A stretch of DNA of 64,000 bases from Aquincolibacterium sp964606385. GTDB taxonomy: Bacteria; Omnitrophota; Omnitrophia; Omnitrophales; Aquincolibacteriaceae. Location of the stretch: NCBI GenBank assembly GCA_964606385.1, contig CAZSFZ010000001.1, positions 1 to 64,000 on the forward strand, read 5' to 3'. The notes below the pieces were generated by a model. The model was not told where the DNA came from, ran no database searches, and saw nothing but the letters and a program-made list of their open reading frames with translations. The first letter of the stretch is position 1; each line of letters opens with the position of its first letter. Made by a program: the position numbers and the translations under genes. This document shows positions 31,404-43,300 of this stretch, one piece after another.

Positions 31404-32906
31404 CTATTCAGCTTCCGCGACGGCAGCCGTCACAGCCGTCTCACGCTTTGCCCGCTTCTTCACAATCACCAAAAGCTCGTGAACGATCCGTGAGATGCGG
31501 CTTTTGATCTCGTCATTCAGGTCCTTGGTCTCACGGATCATGGTCAAAAGCTCCGGCTCTTCTCTTTGAACATGCGCCTGAAACTCCGCCAGGAATTCCT
31601 GCACTTGGGCAAGCGTGAGGTCCTTGAACATTTGTTCGTTTTTCGCGTAAAAAAGCATGACCTGGAATTCGACCGGCACGGGACTGCTGGCCGGCTGGGT
31701 CAGGAGGGCCTGAAGAATCTTCCCCGCTTCCAGGCTCTTTCGGGCCTCTTCCGATTGGGTCGATGCCTGTAATTTGCTCACGCGCAGCAGTTCTTTGAAC
31801 TGGATGAATTCCATGCGGGTTGAGCGGGAAACCGCCTTCGTCGCCTTCCATTGCACTTTACTTCCGACACGGGAAACCGAAAGACCCACGTCAACGGCCG
31901 GGCGGAACCCTTCATTAAAAAGAGAGGCGTTCAGGTACAACTGACCGTCCGTCATGGACACCAGGTTCGTGGGAATATAAGAGGTCAGGTCCCCCTCCAG
32001 AAGTTCCACCACCGGAATAAAGGTCATGGACCCGCCACCGAGCTTTTTGTTGAGCTGCGCGGCTCTTTCGATCATACGCGAATGAAGAAAGAAAATATCC
32101 CCGGGATAGGAGTCGCGGCCCGGAGGCATTCCCATCATCAGCGACAGTTCTCGGTAGGCCCACGCGTGTTTGGTGAAATCATCAAAAAAAACAAAAACAT
32201 CCTTTTTCTTGTACATGAAATATTCCCCGAGCGAACACGCCGCGTAGGGCGCCAGGTATTGCAGCCCGGGAGAGCTCGATGCGGGCGCCGACAGGATGAT
32301 CGTATGCCCGAAACAATCATGCTCTTTTAAAAGATCGATAAGCTTGACCATGGCAGAAAATGTTTTCCCGATCCCGCAATAGATGCAAACAACATCTTTG
32401 CCCTTTTGGTTGATGATAATGTCCGTCCCGATGGTGGTCTTCCCGGTCATTTTATCCCCCAGGATGAGGGAACGCTGGCCTTTCCCTAAAGGCAGCATCA
32501 TATCGATCAGTTTGATCCCGGTCTCGAAAGTCCGGGAGAGACTTTCACGGTCCATAATGGCGGGAGCGGCATTAAAGTAAGGGATGTAACTTTCAAATTC
32601 GATGGGCCCCATGCCGTCCATGGATTCGCCCAGGGGATTCAGGATCCGCCCCAAGGCTTTGGCCCCCACAGGCATGTGAAAGGGTTCGATGCTGGCAACG
32701 ACGCGGTTGCCGGGGGTGATCGGCTCATGCTCCTTGATGAGCAGGACTTGGGCCATATTCATATCAAAACCCATGATGATCCCTTCGGTCCCATAGCCGA
32801 AATGGACAAGCTGACCGAGAAAGCAATTCTGAAGACCGAGCACCTGCGCGATGCAGCCGCTCACGGTCTTCACGATCCCATTCTCTTTGTAATGCAGTTC
32901 AACCAT
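31404..32906 (-). CDS. atpA: F-type ATPase alpha subunit (divergent)
   Basis: 500 residues, with an N-terminal beta-barrel, a nucleotide domain and a C-terminal helical bundle. Motifs: Walker A GDKMTGKT (150-157; usual GDRQTGKT), CIYCGIGKTFSAMVKLIDLL, SSSPGLQYLAPYAACSLGEY, FFDDFTKHAWAYRELSLMM, PPGRDSYPGDIFFLHSRMIE, IPTNLVSMTDGQ and the arginine finger R346 in DVGLSVSRVGSKVQ. The N-terminus is about 20 residues shorter than common alpha subunits, and this is the part that usually contacts delta. It is the first ATPase gene of the cluster, 8 bases after the anchored coiled-coil protein. Confidence 0.93.
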   Translation of the reverse strand: MVELHYKENGIVKTVSGCIAQVLGLQNCFLGQLVHFGYGTEGIIMGFDMNMAQVLLIKEHEPITPGNRVVASIEPFHMPVGAKALGRILNPLGESMDGMGPIEFESYIPYFNAAPAIMDRESLSRTFETGIKLIDMMLPLGKGQRSLILGDKMTGKTTIGTDIIINQKGKDVVCIYCGIGKTFSAMVKLIDLLKEHDCFGHTIILSAPASSSPGLQYLAPYAACSLGEYFMYKKKDVFVFFDDFTKHAWAYRELSLMMGMPPGRDSYPGDIFFLHSRMIERAAQLNKKLGGGSMTFIPVVELLEGDLTSYIPTNLVSMTDGQLYLNASLFNEGFRPAVDVGLSVSRVGSKVQWKATKAVSRSTRMEFIQFKELLRVSKLQASTQSEEARKSLEAGKILQALLTQPASSPVPVEFQVMLFYAKNEQMFKDLTLAQVQEFLAEFQAHVQREEPELLTMIRETKDLNDEIKSRISRIVHELLVIVKKRAKRETAVTAAVAEAE

Positions 32907-32914
32907 GCGTCGGA

Positions 32915-34315
32915 TTATTCCTTAGCTTCGGTTTGATCCGTTTTTTCGTTCTTTTCATCTTGAGGCTTCGGAGCCGCCGCCTGCGGCGGAGGCGCTTTTT
33001 TTCTTTCCTGAAAACGGCTTTCTTGGAGCTTTTTAAGCCAGGTCACATAAAAAATGGTGCTGACGATCCCGAGGAACAGCACGATCCCGAAAATGATCCA
33101 CCACGTCATCGGTGTGTCCGGTTCCAAACCGACGGAGATCAACACGGCGTCTTTGACTTCGGTAAGCTGCTTCACCCAGTATTTGATCCGGGTCAAAAAG
33201 TCCTTCGCGTTCTCTTTTCGAAGCCCCAGTTCCGGCAAAAGCTGCTGGAGGTCATGGAGTTTCCCTTTCACCACGTTCATTTTCTGCTGGTTCAGCACAT
33301 AGGCCTTCATGCGTTCTTCGAGCGAAGTGGAGCCGGCCACTTCTCCCTGAAGCTGCACGATCTCGTCCAGCATCCTCATGATCGCGTCCATCTGCTCCTT
33401 GGCAAATTTCAGATACGGTGTATCCTCAAAAAACTTGTAGAGATTCGTGGTCTGCTCTTTGTAATAGTTGATATCCTGTTCGGGAATACGCCAGATATCC
33501 TTGAGCACGATGGTGTATTTCTTGTTCTGCTTGGCGTCAAACATCTCCTTTTTTTCCAGAAAATACACTTTCCGGGATTCGTCATAGAGGATATTGAACC
33601 CCTGCCGGTCGATCACATCCTCCGCCTTGATGTCTTTCGGCAAAAGGGAGCTGATGGTGATTTCTTTGGGTTCGGTAGCGGGGTTTTCCGCCTCGATCAC
33701 AAAACGGGCTTCCTGGACGCCTTTCTTCTTCTCGTCTTCAAGCCGGCGCATCGCCTCAAGCGAAAAAGCGTTGTTCTGGATCTCTTCCAGCTGTTTCATA
33801 TGCGCCCGGTAAAGCTCGATATGCTGGTTGATCGCCAGCTGCTGGTTCTGCTCCTCAACGATCCGATCCAGGCTCTCCTGGGCTTTTTCATAGAGGAGCT
33901 TTCCGGTCTCAGCGTATTTGGTTTCCTTCAGACCATTGATCTGCTCTTCGAGGTTCTTTTTAACACTATCAATAGTCTCAGGGTCGATCTTCCAGACATC
34001 GCGAACCCGGAGTTCAAACGTGAGGGTCTCCTTCGGTTGGAGCTCGACCTCTTTGGTGAGGTAATAAGTCTTTTTCTTGGTATCGTACTGGACCTCCAGC
34101 CCCGCTTTATCCAGGATATCCTTTGTCGGATCGATCTCGGGCGGGAGTCCCTGGGTCACAACGGTCTTGAGGGCCTGCGTCTCGGAAGGATTGACGGCCA
34201 GGATCTTGATCCTGACGTCATCGGCGGCCTGAACGAAACCGGTCCAAGACAGAAAAAGCGCGGCAGACACACACGCTAACTTCCAGCCCGGAACTCTCTT
34301 TTTCCGCGTGTTCAC
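32915..34315 (-). CDS. Membrane-anchored coiled-coil protein with an internal domain duplication
   Basis: A 466-residue protein with no recognised family. Signal peptide to about residue 30, large extracytoplasmic part, one membrane helix near 402-426 (WWIIFGIVLFLGIVSTIFYV), and a basic then Pro/Gln/acidic cytoplasmic tail of 40 residues. The exported part holds two copies of a small beta-rich domain (ILDKAGLEVQYDTKKKTYYL...LRVRDVWKIDPE and VIDRQGFNILYDESRKVYFL...VLKDIWRIPEQ), each followed by a coiled coil. GTG start at 34315 with AGAGG upstream. Its place between the giant protein (64-base gap) and alpha (8-base gap) suggests it tethers the giant fibre to the inner membrane and the ATPase. 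That is inference. Confidence 0.85.
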   Translation of the reverse strand: MNTRKKRVPGWKLACVSAALFLSWTGFVQAADDVRIKILAVNPSETQALKTVVTQGLPPEIDPTKDILDKAGLEVQYDTKKKTYYLTKEVELQPKETLTFELRVRDVWKIDPETIDSVKKNLEEQINGLKETKYAETGKLLYEKAQESLDRIVEEQNQQLAINQHIELYRAHMKQLEEIQNNAFSLEAMRRLEDEKKKGVQEARFVIEAENPATEPKEITISSLLPKDIKAEDVIDRQGFNILYDESRKVYFLEKKEMFDAKQNKKYTIVLKDIWRIPEQDINYYKEQTTNLYKFFEDTPYLKFAKEQMDAIMRMLDEIVQLQGEVAGSTSLEERMKAYVLNQQKMNVVKGKLHDLQQLLPELGLRKENAKDFLTRIKYWVKQLTEVKDAVLISVGLEPDTPMTWWIIFGIVLFLGIVSTIFYVTWLKKLQESRFQERKKAPPPQAAAPKPQDEKNEKTDQTEAKE

Positions 34316-34379
34316 GGTAAAAACCTCTCTTTTTTTCTGTAATAACGGATCCCTAATTTCGTTCAGGATGGATCTTTAA

Positions 34380-37300
34380 TTACTTTTCCCCGCCGAACTC
34401 GAGCCAGGACTTTACGATCGCCTTGGGCTCTTCGGCCTGCTGACCCAACTTCTCGCGCGCGCTGGCGTCTGTTGCCTCTTTCACCGCGAGAATATAGGCC
34501 TTCACTTCCTCCAGCTTGCCCTGCATCAGGTTGAGATTTGATTCCCCGCCCTTCATGACTTTTTTGATCTCATCGCCCACAAAACCGAGCGCCTTGGCCT
34601 GGTCGTTAGCGAGCGTCACGAGGCGATTCACCAGCTCTTCGGTCTTTTTACCGGCATCACTGCTTTCTTTGGAAATCGCCGATGTCGCCTGCTGCACCTG
34701 TTCGAGGAGCGATTCAAACTCTGCCATGCGATCCGTGATGGTCGGCTGCCCGTTCCGTTTACCGATCACTTCGTCAAGCTCCTTCACGGTATTCATGATG
34801 GTATAGGTCGAGGAATCAATATCGGCAATTGTCTGTTCTTTATTACTGATCGCTTTCATGCCCGACCAATTCACATCCCCGGTACTCAGGTCGGCGATCC
34901 CCTGCCAATTGATCCCCGCCTTGGTCTGGGTGGCAAGGCCCTGCCAGCTCACGCCGCCCGTCATCACGGAAAGATCTTCCCAATTGATCCCCGCTTCGGT
35001 CAAAGCGTTCATATCCGTCCAGTTGATGCCGGCCACCGAAAGCCTGCTGATATCATCCCAATTTACGCCCGCTTCCGAAAGCACCGCGATCTCATCCCAA
35101 TTCACGCCTCCCTCGGAGAGAGCGCGGATCCCGTTCCAATTCACGCCGGCATCAGTCATGGTCTTGAGATCGTTCCAATCGATGCCGGTCACGGAGAGGG
35201 TCCGGATATCGCTCCAGTTCACGCCCGCGGTCGTCATGACCGTCAGGTTGCTCCAATTAACGTTGGCGTCGGACATGGCGGCGATACTGTTCCAGTTGAC
35301 TCCCTTCGCGGAAAGATCCTGCAATGCCTGCCAATTCACGCCCGCCAGGGACAGCGCCGTAAGTCCTTCCCAATTCACCCCGGCTTTGGAAAGAACATCC
35401 ATCTCTGTCCAGTTGATCCCGGTTCGAGAAAGCGCCCGAAGATCGTTCCAGTTAATCCCGGCGCGCGAAAGAGCGTTGAAATCGCCCCAGTTCACGCCCG
35501 TACGGCTCAGCACGTTGATATCAGTCCAATTCACCCCGGCTTTGGAGAGCGCCCCGAGATCCAGCCAGTTCACCCGGGCCTGGGTCAGACTGTTCAGATC
35601 CGACCAGTTGACGCCGGTTTTGGTGAGCACTTCTACATCCTGCCAGTTAACTCCGGCCGTCGAAAGCCTGCCGATGTCCTGCCAATTCACGCCTCCCATG
35701 GAAAGCTCGCGAATCCCCGTCCAGTTGATCCTGCTCCGCGAGAGCGCGTCAAGACCGGCCCAGTTCACGCCGGCTTTCGACAAAGCCCCCATATCCAGCC
35801 AGTTCACGCCCGCACGCGTCATGGTGTTCAGGTCCGCCCAGTTCACGCCGCCCACGGAAAGCGCCCGGATTCCGGTCCAGTTCACGCCCGCCTTGGAAAG
35901 AGTGCTCATATCAAACCAATTCGTACCCGCCTTGGTCATCACCCCGAAGTCAGCCCAGTTCACACCTGTCCGTGAGATCACGCGCATGTCGGCCCAATTG
36001 ACCCCCACACGGGACATAACGCCCATATCCAGCCAGTTTACGCCGGCTTTCGAAAATACGCCGAGGTCGGCCCAGTTCACATCGCTTTCCGAGATCGTCT
36101 TCATCCCCGCCCAGTTCACCTGGCCGCGGGACATAGCGTTAATCCCCAACCAGTTCACACCGGCTGCGGACATCAGCTGCATGTCCTGCCAATTAACATT
36201 CACTTTGGACATAACGCTGAAATCGCTCCAGTTCACGCCCGCGACTGAAAGACTGCGGATCCCGTTCCAATCCACCCCGGCCCTTGAGAGCACGTTGATC
36301 CCGCTCCAGTTCACCCCTGCACTGGACATATTGGCAAGATTATCCCAATCCACTCCCGCCTGCGTGATCATATTGATCCCGCTCCAGTTGATCGCAGCCT
36401 GCGACATCGTGGCAAGATTGGTCCATGAAATGTTCGAACTCGCCATTTTCGCGAAATCGACCCAGTTGACGCGCGCCTTCGTGATCTCATTCATACCCGC
36501 CCAATTGACATTTGCCCGCGCCAGAAGATCCAAGTTACTCCAGTTCACACCCGCGCGCGTCATGAAGCCCAGGTCTGCCCAGTTCACGCGTGAATCCGAC
36601 ATCCGGTTGAACTCATTCCAGTTCACGCGCGCGCTGGTCATGGCCTGGAGATCCGTCCAGTTGACACGCGCCGTGGAAAGCTCACGAAGGTTGCTCCAGT
36701 TCACGCCCGACCGGGAAAGCGCGTCGATCCCCGACCAGTTCACACCTGCCGCCGTAAATCTTCCCATATCCGCCCAATTGATACCGGCACGCGTCATCAC
36801 TTGAAAATCCGACCAGTTGATCCCTTCCCGAGTGATCACACGAAGATCGGCCCAATTCACCCCGGCCTTACTGAGGACATCAAATCCGGTCCAATTCACA
36901 CCCGTCCTCGACAAGACCCCCATATCCAGCCAATTGACGCCCGCGCGCGAAAGTGCGTCGATCCCGCTCCAGTTCACGCCGCCGCGCGACATCACGCCGA
37001 TATCATTCCAATTCACCTGGGCTTTCGCCATCCGGTCGAATTCCGCCCAGTTCACGCCCGCCCTCGAAAGAGCGTCGATGTTATTCCAGTTGACCCCGGA
37101 ACGGGACATTCTTCCCATATCTTCCCAATTGATCCGGGCGGACGACATGCGATCAAATTCCGCCCAGTTGACCCCGGCTTTGGAAAGGGCTTCGATATTA
37201 AGCCAGTTCACGCCCGCCCGCGTCATCACGCCGAAATCACTCCAGTTGATATTGGCCGCGGCCATCCGGTTGAATTCACTCCAGTTCACGCCCGCGGTCG

Positions 37301-40300
37301 TCAAAGCCCGCATATCCAGCCAGTTCACACCCGCGCGCGACATCACCCCCATATCGTTCCAGTTCACGTTCGCCTTAGCCATTCGGTCGAATTCCGCCCA
37401 GTTCACCCCCGCTTTTGAAAGGGCTTCAATGTTGAACCAGTTCACCCCCGCGCGCGTCATCACGCCAAAATCGCTCCAGTTCACATTCGCTTGGGCCATC
37501 CGGTTGAATTCCGCCCAATTCACTCCTGCCTTGGAAAGCGCTCCCATATCCAGCCAGTTCACACCCGCCCGAGTCATCACATGAAGATCATCCCAATTGA
37601 TATTCGTCCGGCTGATCGCGTTAAATCCTTCCCAATTCACGCCCGCCGCGGTCAGCGCGCCCATATCCACCCAGTTGATTCCCGATCGCGTCATAACCCT
37701 CAAATCGTTCCAGTTGATACCAGTGCGGCTGATCGTATTGATCCCGGACCAATTTATCCCGGCATCCGTAAGAGCTCCGATATCCAGCCAATTCACGCCG
37801 GCACGCGTCATCACGTTAAGATCATTCCAGTTGACATTGGTCTTGCTGATCGTTTCCAGACCGTCCCAATTCACGCCCGCGCGCGTCATGGTCCCAAAAT
37901 CGATCCAGTTGATCCCCGCGCGGGTGATCGCGTTCAGCCCGCTCCAGTTCACGTCGGAACCGATAATGTTATTGAGAGCGATCCAGTTCACGCCAGCCGT
38001 GGTCATATCGCCCATATTCGTCCAGTTGACGCCCGCGCGTGTCATCACATTCAGGTCATTCCAATTGATGCTGGTCCGGCTGATCGCGTTCAATCCCGCC
38101 CAGTTCACACCTGCCTGGGTCAGCGCGCCCATATCGAGCCAATTCACGCCCGCGCGCGACAGGGCATCCATCCCACCCCAGTTCACGCCGGATTTTGAAA
38201 GCGACCCCATATCCAGCCAGTTCACGCCCGCGCGCGTCATCACGCCGAAGTCATCCCAATTCAGGCCCGCCGCGGACATCCGGTTGAATTCCGCCCAGTT
38301 CACCCCCGCCGTTGAAAGTGTCCCGATGCTCAACCAATTCACGCCTGCGCGCGTCATGGCCCGCATGTCGTCCCAATTGACGCTGGTCCGGCTGATCGCG
38401 TCCAACCCCGCCCAGTTCACGCCCGCTTTTGTCAGAGCGCCCATATCGAGCCAGTTCACACCGGCCTGGGTCATGGAACCGAGGTTATCCCAATTAACAC
38501 CCGCGGCCGACATGCGGTTAAATTCCTCCCAGTTCACGCCGGCCTTTGAAAGCGATCCGATGCTGCCCCAATTGATACCCTCGCGCGTCATCGTGCTGAA
38601 ATCGCTCCAATTGACGTTCGCGGCGGCCATCCGGTTGAATTCCGCCCAATTGACCCCCGCTTTTGAAAGCGCTCCCATATCCAGCCAGTTCACACCGGCT
38701 TTGGTCAGCGCTCCCATGTCGAGCCAATTCATGCCGACACGCGACATCACGTTGAGATCGCTCCAGTTAATACCGGCAATGGACAATGCCCCCATGCTCA
38801 GCCAATTCACACCGGCTTTGGACATTTCCCCCAGATCCAGCCAGTTCACGCTTGTGCGTGAAAGCACGTCAATACCGCTCCAGTTGATCCCGGCCTTTGA
38901 GAGCGCTCCCATGTCGAGCCAGTTCACACCCGCGCGGGACATCACATCGATCCCCGACCAGTTCACACCGCTCCGCGACAGCGCGTCGATCCCCGACCAG
39001 TTCACGCCTGTTTTGGACATTATTCCCATATCCAGCCAGTTCACGCCCGCGCGAGACATCACATTGAGATCCGTCCAATTGACGCCACCGACTGAAAGGG
39101 CCTGGATCCCGTTCCAATTGACTCCCGCCTTCGAAAGAGCGCCCATATCGAGCCAATTCACACCCGCACGAGACATCACGTTCAGGTCATCCCAGTTCAC
39201 ACCGCCGGCCGAAAGCGTTTGGATCCCGCTCCAATTCACACCGGCTTTCGAAAGCGCTCCCATGTCGAGCCAGTTCACACCCGCGCGCGACATCACATCA
39301 AGGTCCATCCAATTCACACCGCCAACCGAGAGCGCCTGGATCCCGCTCCAATTCACGCCGGCGCGGGACATCACATTAAAACCTTCCCAGTTCACATTTG
39401 AAGTTGATAACGCCGTGAAATCTTCCCAATTCACGCCCGCGCGCGACATCACATTGATATCGGTCCAATTGACGCCGCTCTGGGTCAAGAGACCCATTGC
39501 GAGCCAGTTCACCCCCGAGGTCATGACGTTCAGGTCGCTCCAATTCACATTGGTGCGGGTCAGTTCATTAAGCGCGGCCCAGTTCACATTCGCGATCGTC
39601 ATCGCCCGGAGGTCCAGCCAGTTCACGCCGGCCTGGGACATCACATTAAGGTCTGACCAGTTCACGCCTCCGATTGAAAGCGCCTGGATCCCGTTCCAGT
39701 TCACGCCCGCTTTCGAAAGCGTTCCCATGTCGAGCCAGTTCACACCCGCGCGCGACATCACGTTCAGATCGTCCCAATTCACGCCGCCCCGCGAGAGCGC
39801 CTGGATCCCGTTCCAATTCACGCCCGCTTTCGAAAGCGTTCCCATGTCGAGCCAGTTCACGCCGGCCTTCGACATTGTGTTCAGATCATCCCAATTCACA
39901 CCGCCCCGCGAGAGCGCCTGGATCCCGTTCCAGTTCACGCCCGCCTTCGACATCACACCAAGATCCAGCCAATTAACTCCCGTGGTCATGACATTAAGGT
40001 CTGCCCAATTGATATTCGCGCGGGTCAGTTCATTGAGCGCGGCCCAGTTAACTCCGGCCTTTGAAAAAACACCCATGTCCTGCCAATTCACTCCCGCACG
40101 CGACATGACGTTCAGGTCATCCCAATTCACACCGCCGCGGGAAAGCGCCTGCATCCCGTTCCAGTTTACGCCCGCTTTCGAAAGCGCTCCCATGTCGAGC
40201 CAGTTCACACCGGCCTTCGACATCACATTCAGATCATCCCAATTCACTCCCCCACGGGAAAGCGCCTGGATCCCGGACCAATTCACGCCCGCTTTCGAAA

Positions 40301-43300
40301 GAGCGCCCATATCCAGCCAGTTCACACCCGCGCGCGACATCACGTTCAGATCATCCCAATTCACTCCCCCGCGGGAAAGAGCCTGGATCCCGGACCAATT
40401 CATCCCCACCCGCGACATGACATTGAGATCGGTCCAGTTCACGCCGCTTTCCGAAAGCGCCTGCATGCCGTTCCAATTCACCCCTGCTTTCGAAAAAGCC
40501 CCGATGTCCAGCCAGTTCACACCCGCGCGCGACATCACATTGAGATCCGACCAGTTGATGTTCGTGCGGCTAATGACATCCAATCCGGACCAGTTCACAT
40601 TCGCTTTTGACATCGCGCCCATATCCAGCCAGTTCACACCCGCGCGCGTCATCACATTGAGATCCGACCAGTTGATGTTCGTGCGGCTGATCACATCCAA
40701 CCCGGACCAATTCACGCCCGCTTTGGACATCACGCCCATATCCAGCCAGTTCACGCCGCCACGGGAAAGTGCCTGCATCCCTTCCCAATTGACACCGCCG
40801 CGGGAGAGCGCGTCGATTCCCGACCAGTTCACGCCCGCCTTGGACATCGTTCCCATATCCAGCCAGTTCACACCCGCTCGCGTCATCACATTGAGATCCG
40901 ACCAGTTGATATTCGTGCGGCTGATGACATCCAACCCGGACCAGTTCACGTTCGCTCTGGTAAGCGCACTCAGATCCATCCAGTTGACGCCCGCGCGAGT
41001 CAGGACGTTGAGATCCGACCAATTGATATTCGTGCGGCTAATGACATCCAACCCGGACCAATTCACGCCGGCCTTCGACATCTCCCCGATATCCAGCCAG
41101 TTCACGCCTCCCAACGAAAGCGCCTGGATCCCGCTCCAATTCACTCCGCCCGCCGAGAGGGCCTGGATCCCGCTCCAGTTCACTCCGGCCTTGGACATCA
41201 CACCCATATCGAGCCAGTTCACACCGCCGAGGGAAAGAGCCTGCATGCCTTCCCAGTTCACGCCGCCGCGGGAAAGCGCGTCAATGCCGGACCAATTCAC
41301 GCCCGCCTTGGACATCGTCCCCATATCGAGCCAATTGACGCCCGCCTTGGACATAACATTTAAATCCAACCAATTGACGCCGCCCCTTGAAAGCGCATCG
41401 ATCCCCGACCAGTTCACCCCGGCCTTCGACATCACGCTCATATCGAGCCAATTTACGCCGGTCTTCGACATCACATTCAGATCCGACCAGTTCACGCCGC
41501 CGACCGAAAGCGCCTGAATCCCGTTCCAATTGACGCCCGCCTTGGAGAACGCTTCCATATCGAGCCAGTTCACGCCCGCACGGGACATCACATTAAGGTC
41601 AGTCCAGTTCACACCACCGCGGGAAAGCGCGTCGATCCCACTCCAGTTCACGCCAGCTTTCGAGAGCACGCCCATATCAAGCCAGTTCACGCCCGCCTTG
41701 GTCATCGTATTCAAATCAGACCAGTTGACGCCCGCACGCGTCAGGACATTCATATCCGACCAGTTCACACCGGCCTTCGACATGACATCCAGATTGGACC
41801 AGTTGACGCCCGCTTTTGAAAGCGTCCCCACATCCAGCCAGTTCACACCGCCGCGAGAAAGAGCGTCAATGCCGGACCAATTCACGCCAGCCTTCGACAT
41901 GATCCCGATATCCAGCCAGTTCACGCCGCCGGAAGAAAGAGCCTGGAGACCGCTCCAATTGACGTCGCTTTGCGAAAGAACGCTCATGCCGCTCCAGTTC
42001 ACACCGGCCTTCGACATTTCTCCCATATCCAGCCAATTCACGCCGGCCTTGGACATCACATTCAGATCCGACCAGTTCACGCCGCCAACCGAAAGCGCCT
42101 GAACCCCGCTCCAGTTCACCCCTGCTCTGGAAAGAACCTGCATATCCAGCCAGTTCACGCCGCCTTTGGAGAGCGCATCAATGCCGGACCAATTCACACC
42201 GGCTTTAGAAAGCGCTCCCATATCCAGCCAGTTCACACCGGCTTTGGTCATCACATTGAGATCTGTCCAATTCACCCCCGTCTTGGAAAGCACATTGAGA
42301 TCCGACCAGTTCACGCCGCCGACCGAAAGCGCCTGGATCCCATTCCAGTTAACGCCCGCTTTGGAGAGCACGCCCATGTCGAGCCAATTCACACCGCCGC
42401 GGGAAAGCGCGTCAATGCCCGACCAGTTCACACCGGCCTGCGAAAGAACGCCCATATCCAGCCAGTTCACGCCCGCTCTTGTCATTTTGTTCAGATCGGA
42501 CCAATTCACGCCCGCTCGCGTCAAGACATTCCAGTCCGTCCAGTTCACCGCCGCGCGGGACATCACACCCATATCAAGCCAGTTCACCCCCGCCTTCGAA
42601 AGCGCGTTCAGATCCGACCAATTCACGCCGCCTTTGGAGAGAGCGTCGATCCCTGACCAGTTCACGCCCGCTTTGGAGAGCACGCCCATGTCGAGCCAGT
42701 TCACACCCGCACGAGACATCACATTAAAATCGGACCAGTTCACGCCGGTTTTCGAAAGAACATCGAGATCCGACCAATTCACGCCGGCACGGCTCATCAC
42801 ATTCATGTCGGACCAATTCACTCCCGCGCGGGACAACGCGTTCATGCCGGACCAGTTCACGCCCGCCTTGGAAAGAACATCAAAGTCGGCCCAATTAACG
42901 CCGGCCTTGGACATCGTCCCCATATCCAGCCAGTTCACGCCGGCCTTGGACATCACATTAAGATCGGACCAGTTCACACCCGCTTTCGACAGCACATCCA
43001 GATCCGACCAGTTCACACCGCCGACTGATAGCGCCTGGATCCCGTTCCAGTTCACGCCCGCACGGGACAGAGCGTTCATCCCGCTCCAGTTCACTTGTCC
43101 GCGGGAAAGCGCGTCGATCCCCGACCAATTGACTCCCGCTTTTGAGAGTACGCCCATATCAAGCCAGTTCACACCCGCGCGCGACATCACATTAAAATCG
43201 GACCAGTTCACGCCGGTCTTCGAAAGGACATCGAGATCCGACCAGTTGATCCCCGCACGCGTCAGGACATTCATATCCGACCAATTCACCCCGGCTTTGG

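Noticed and set aside
27741..34315. A hidden subunit a gene inside the ATPase cluster
   Set aside because: Gaps between genes are 16 bases or less (64 before the anchored protein), and no multi-span protein of about 230-280 residues exists in any frame there.
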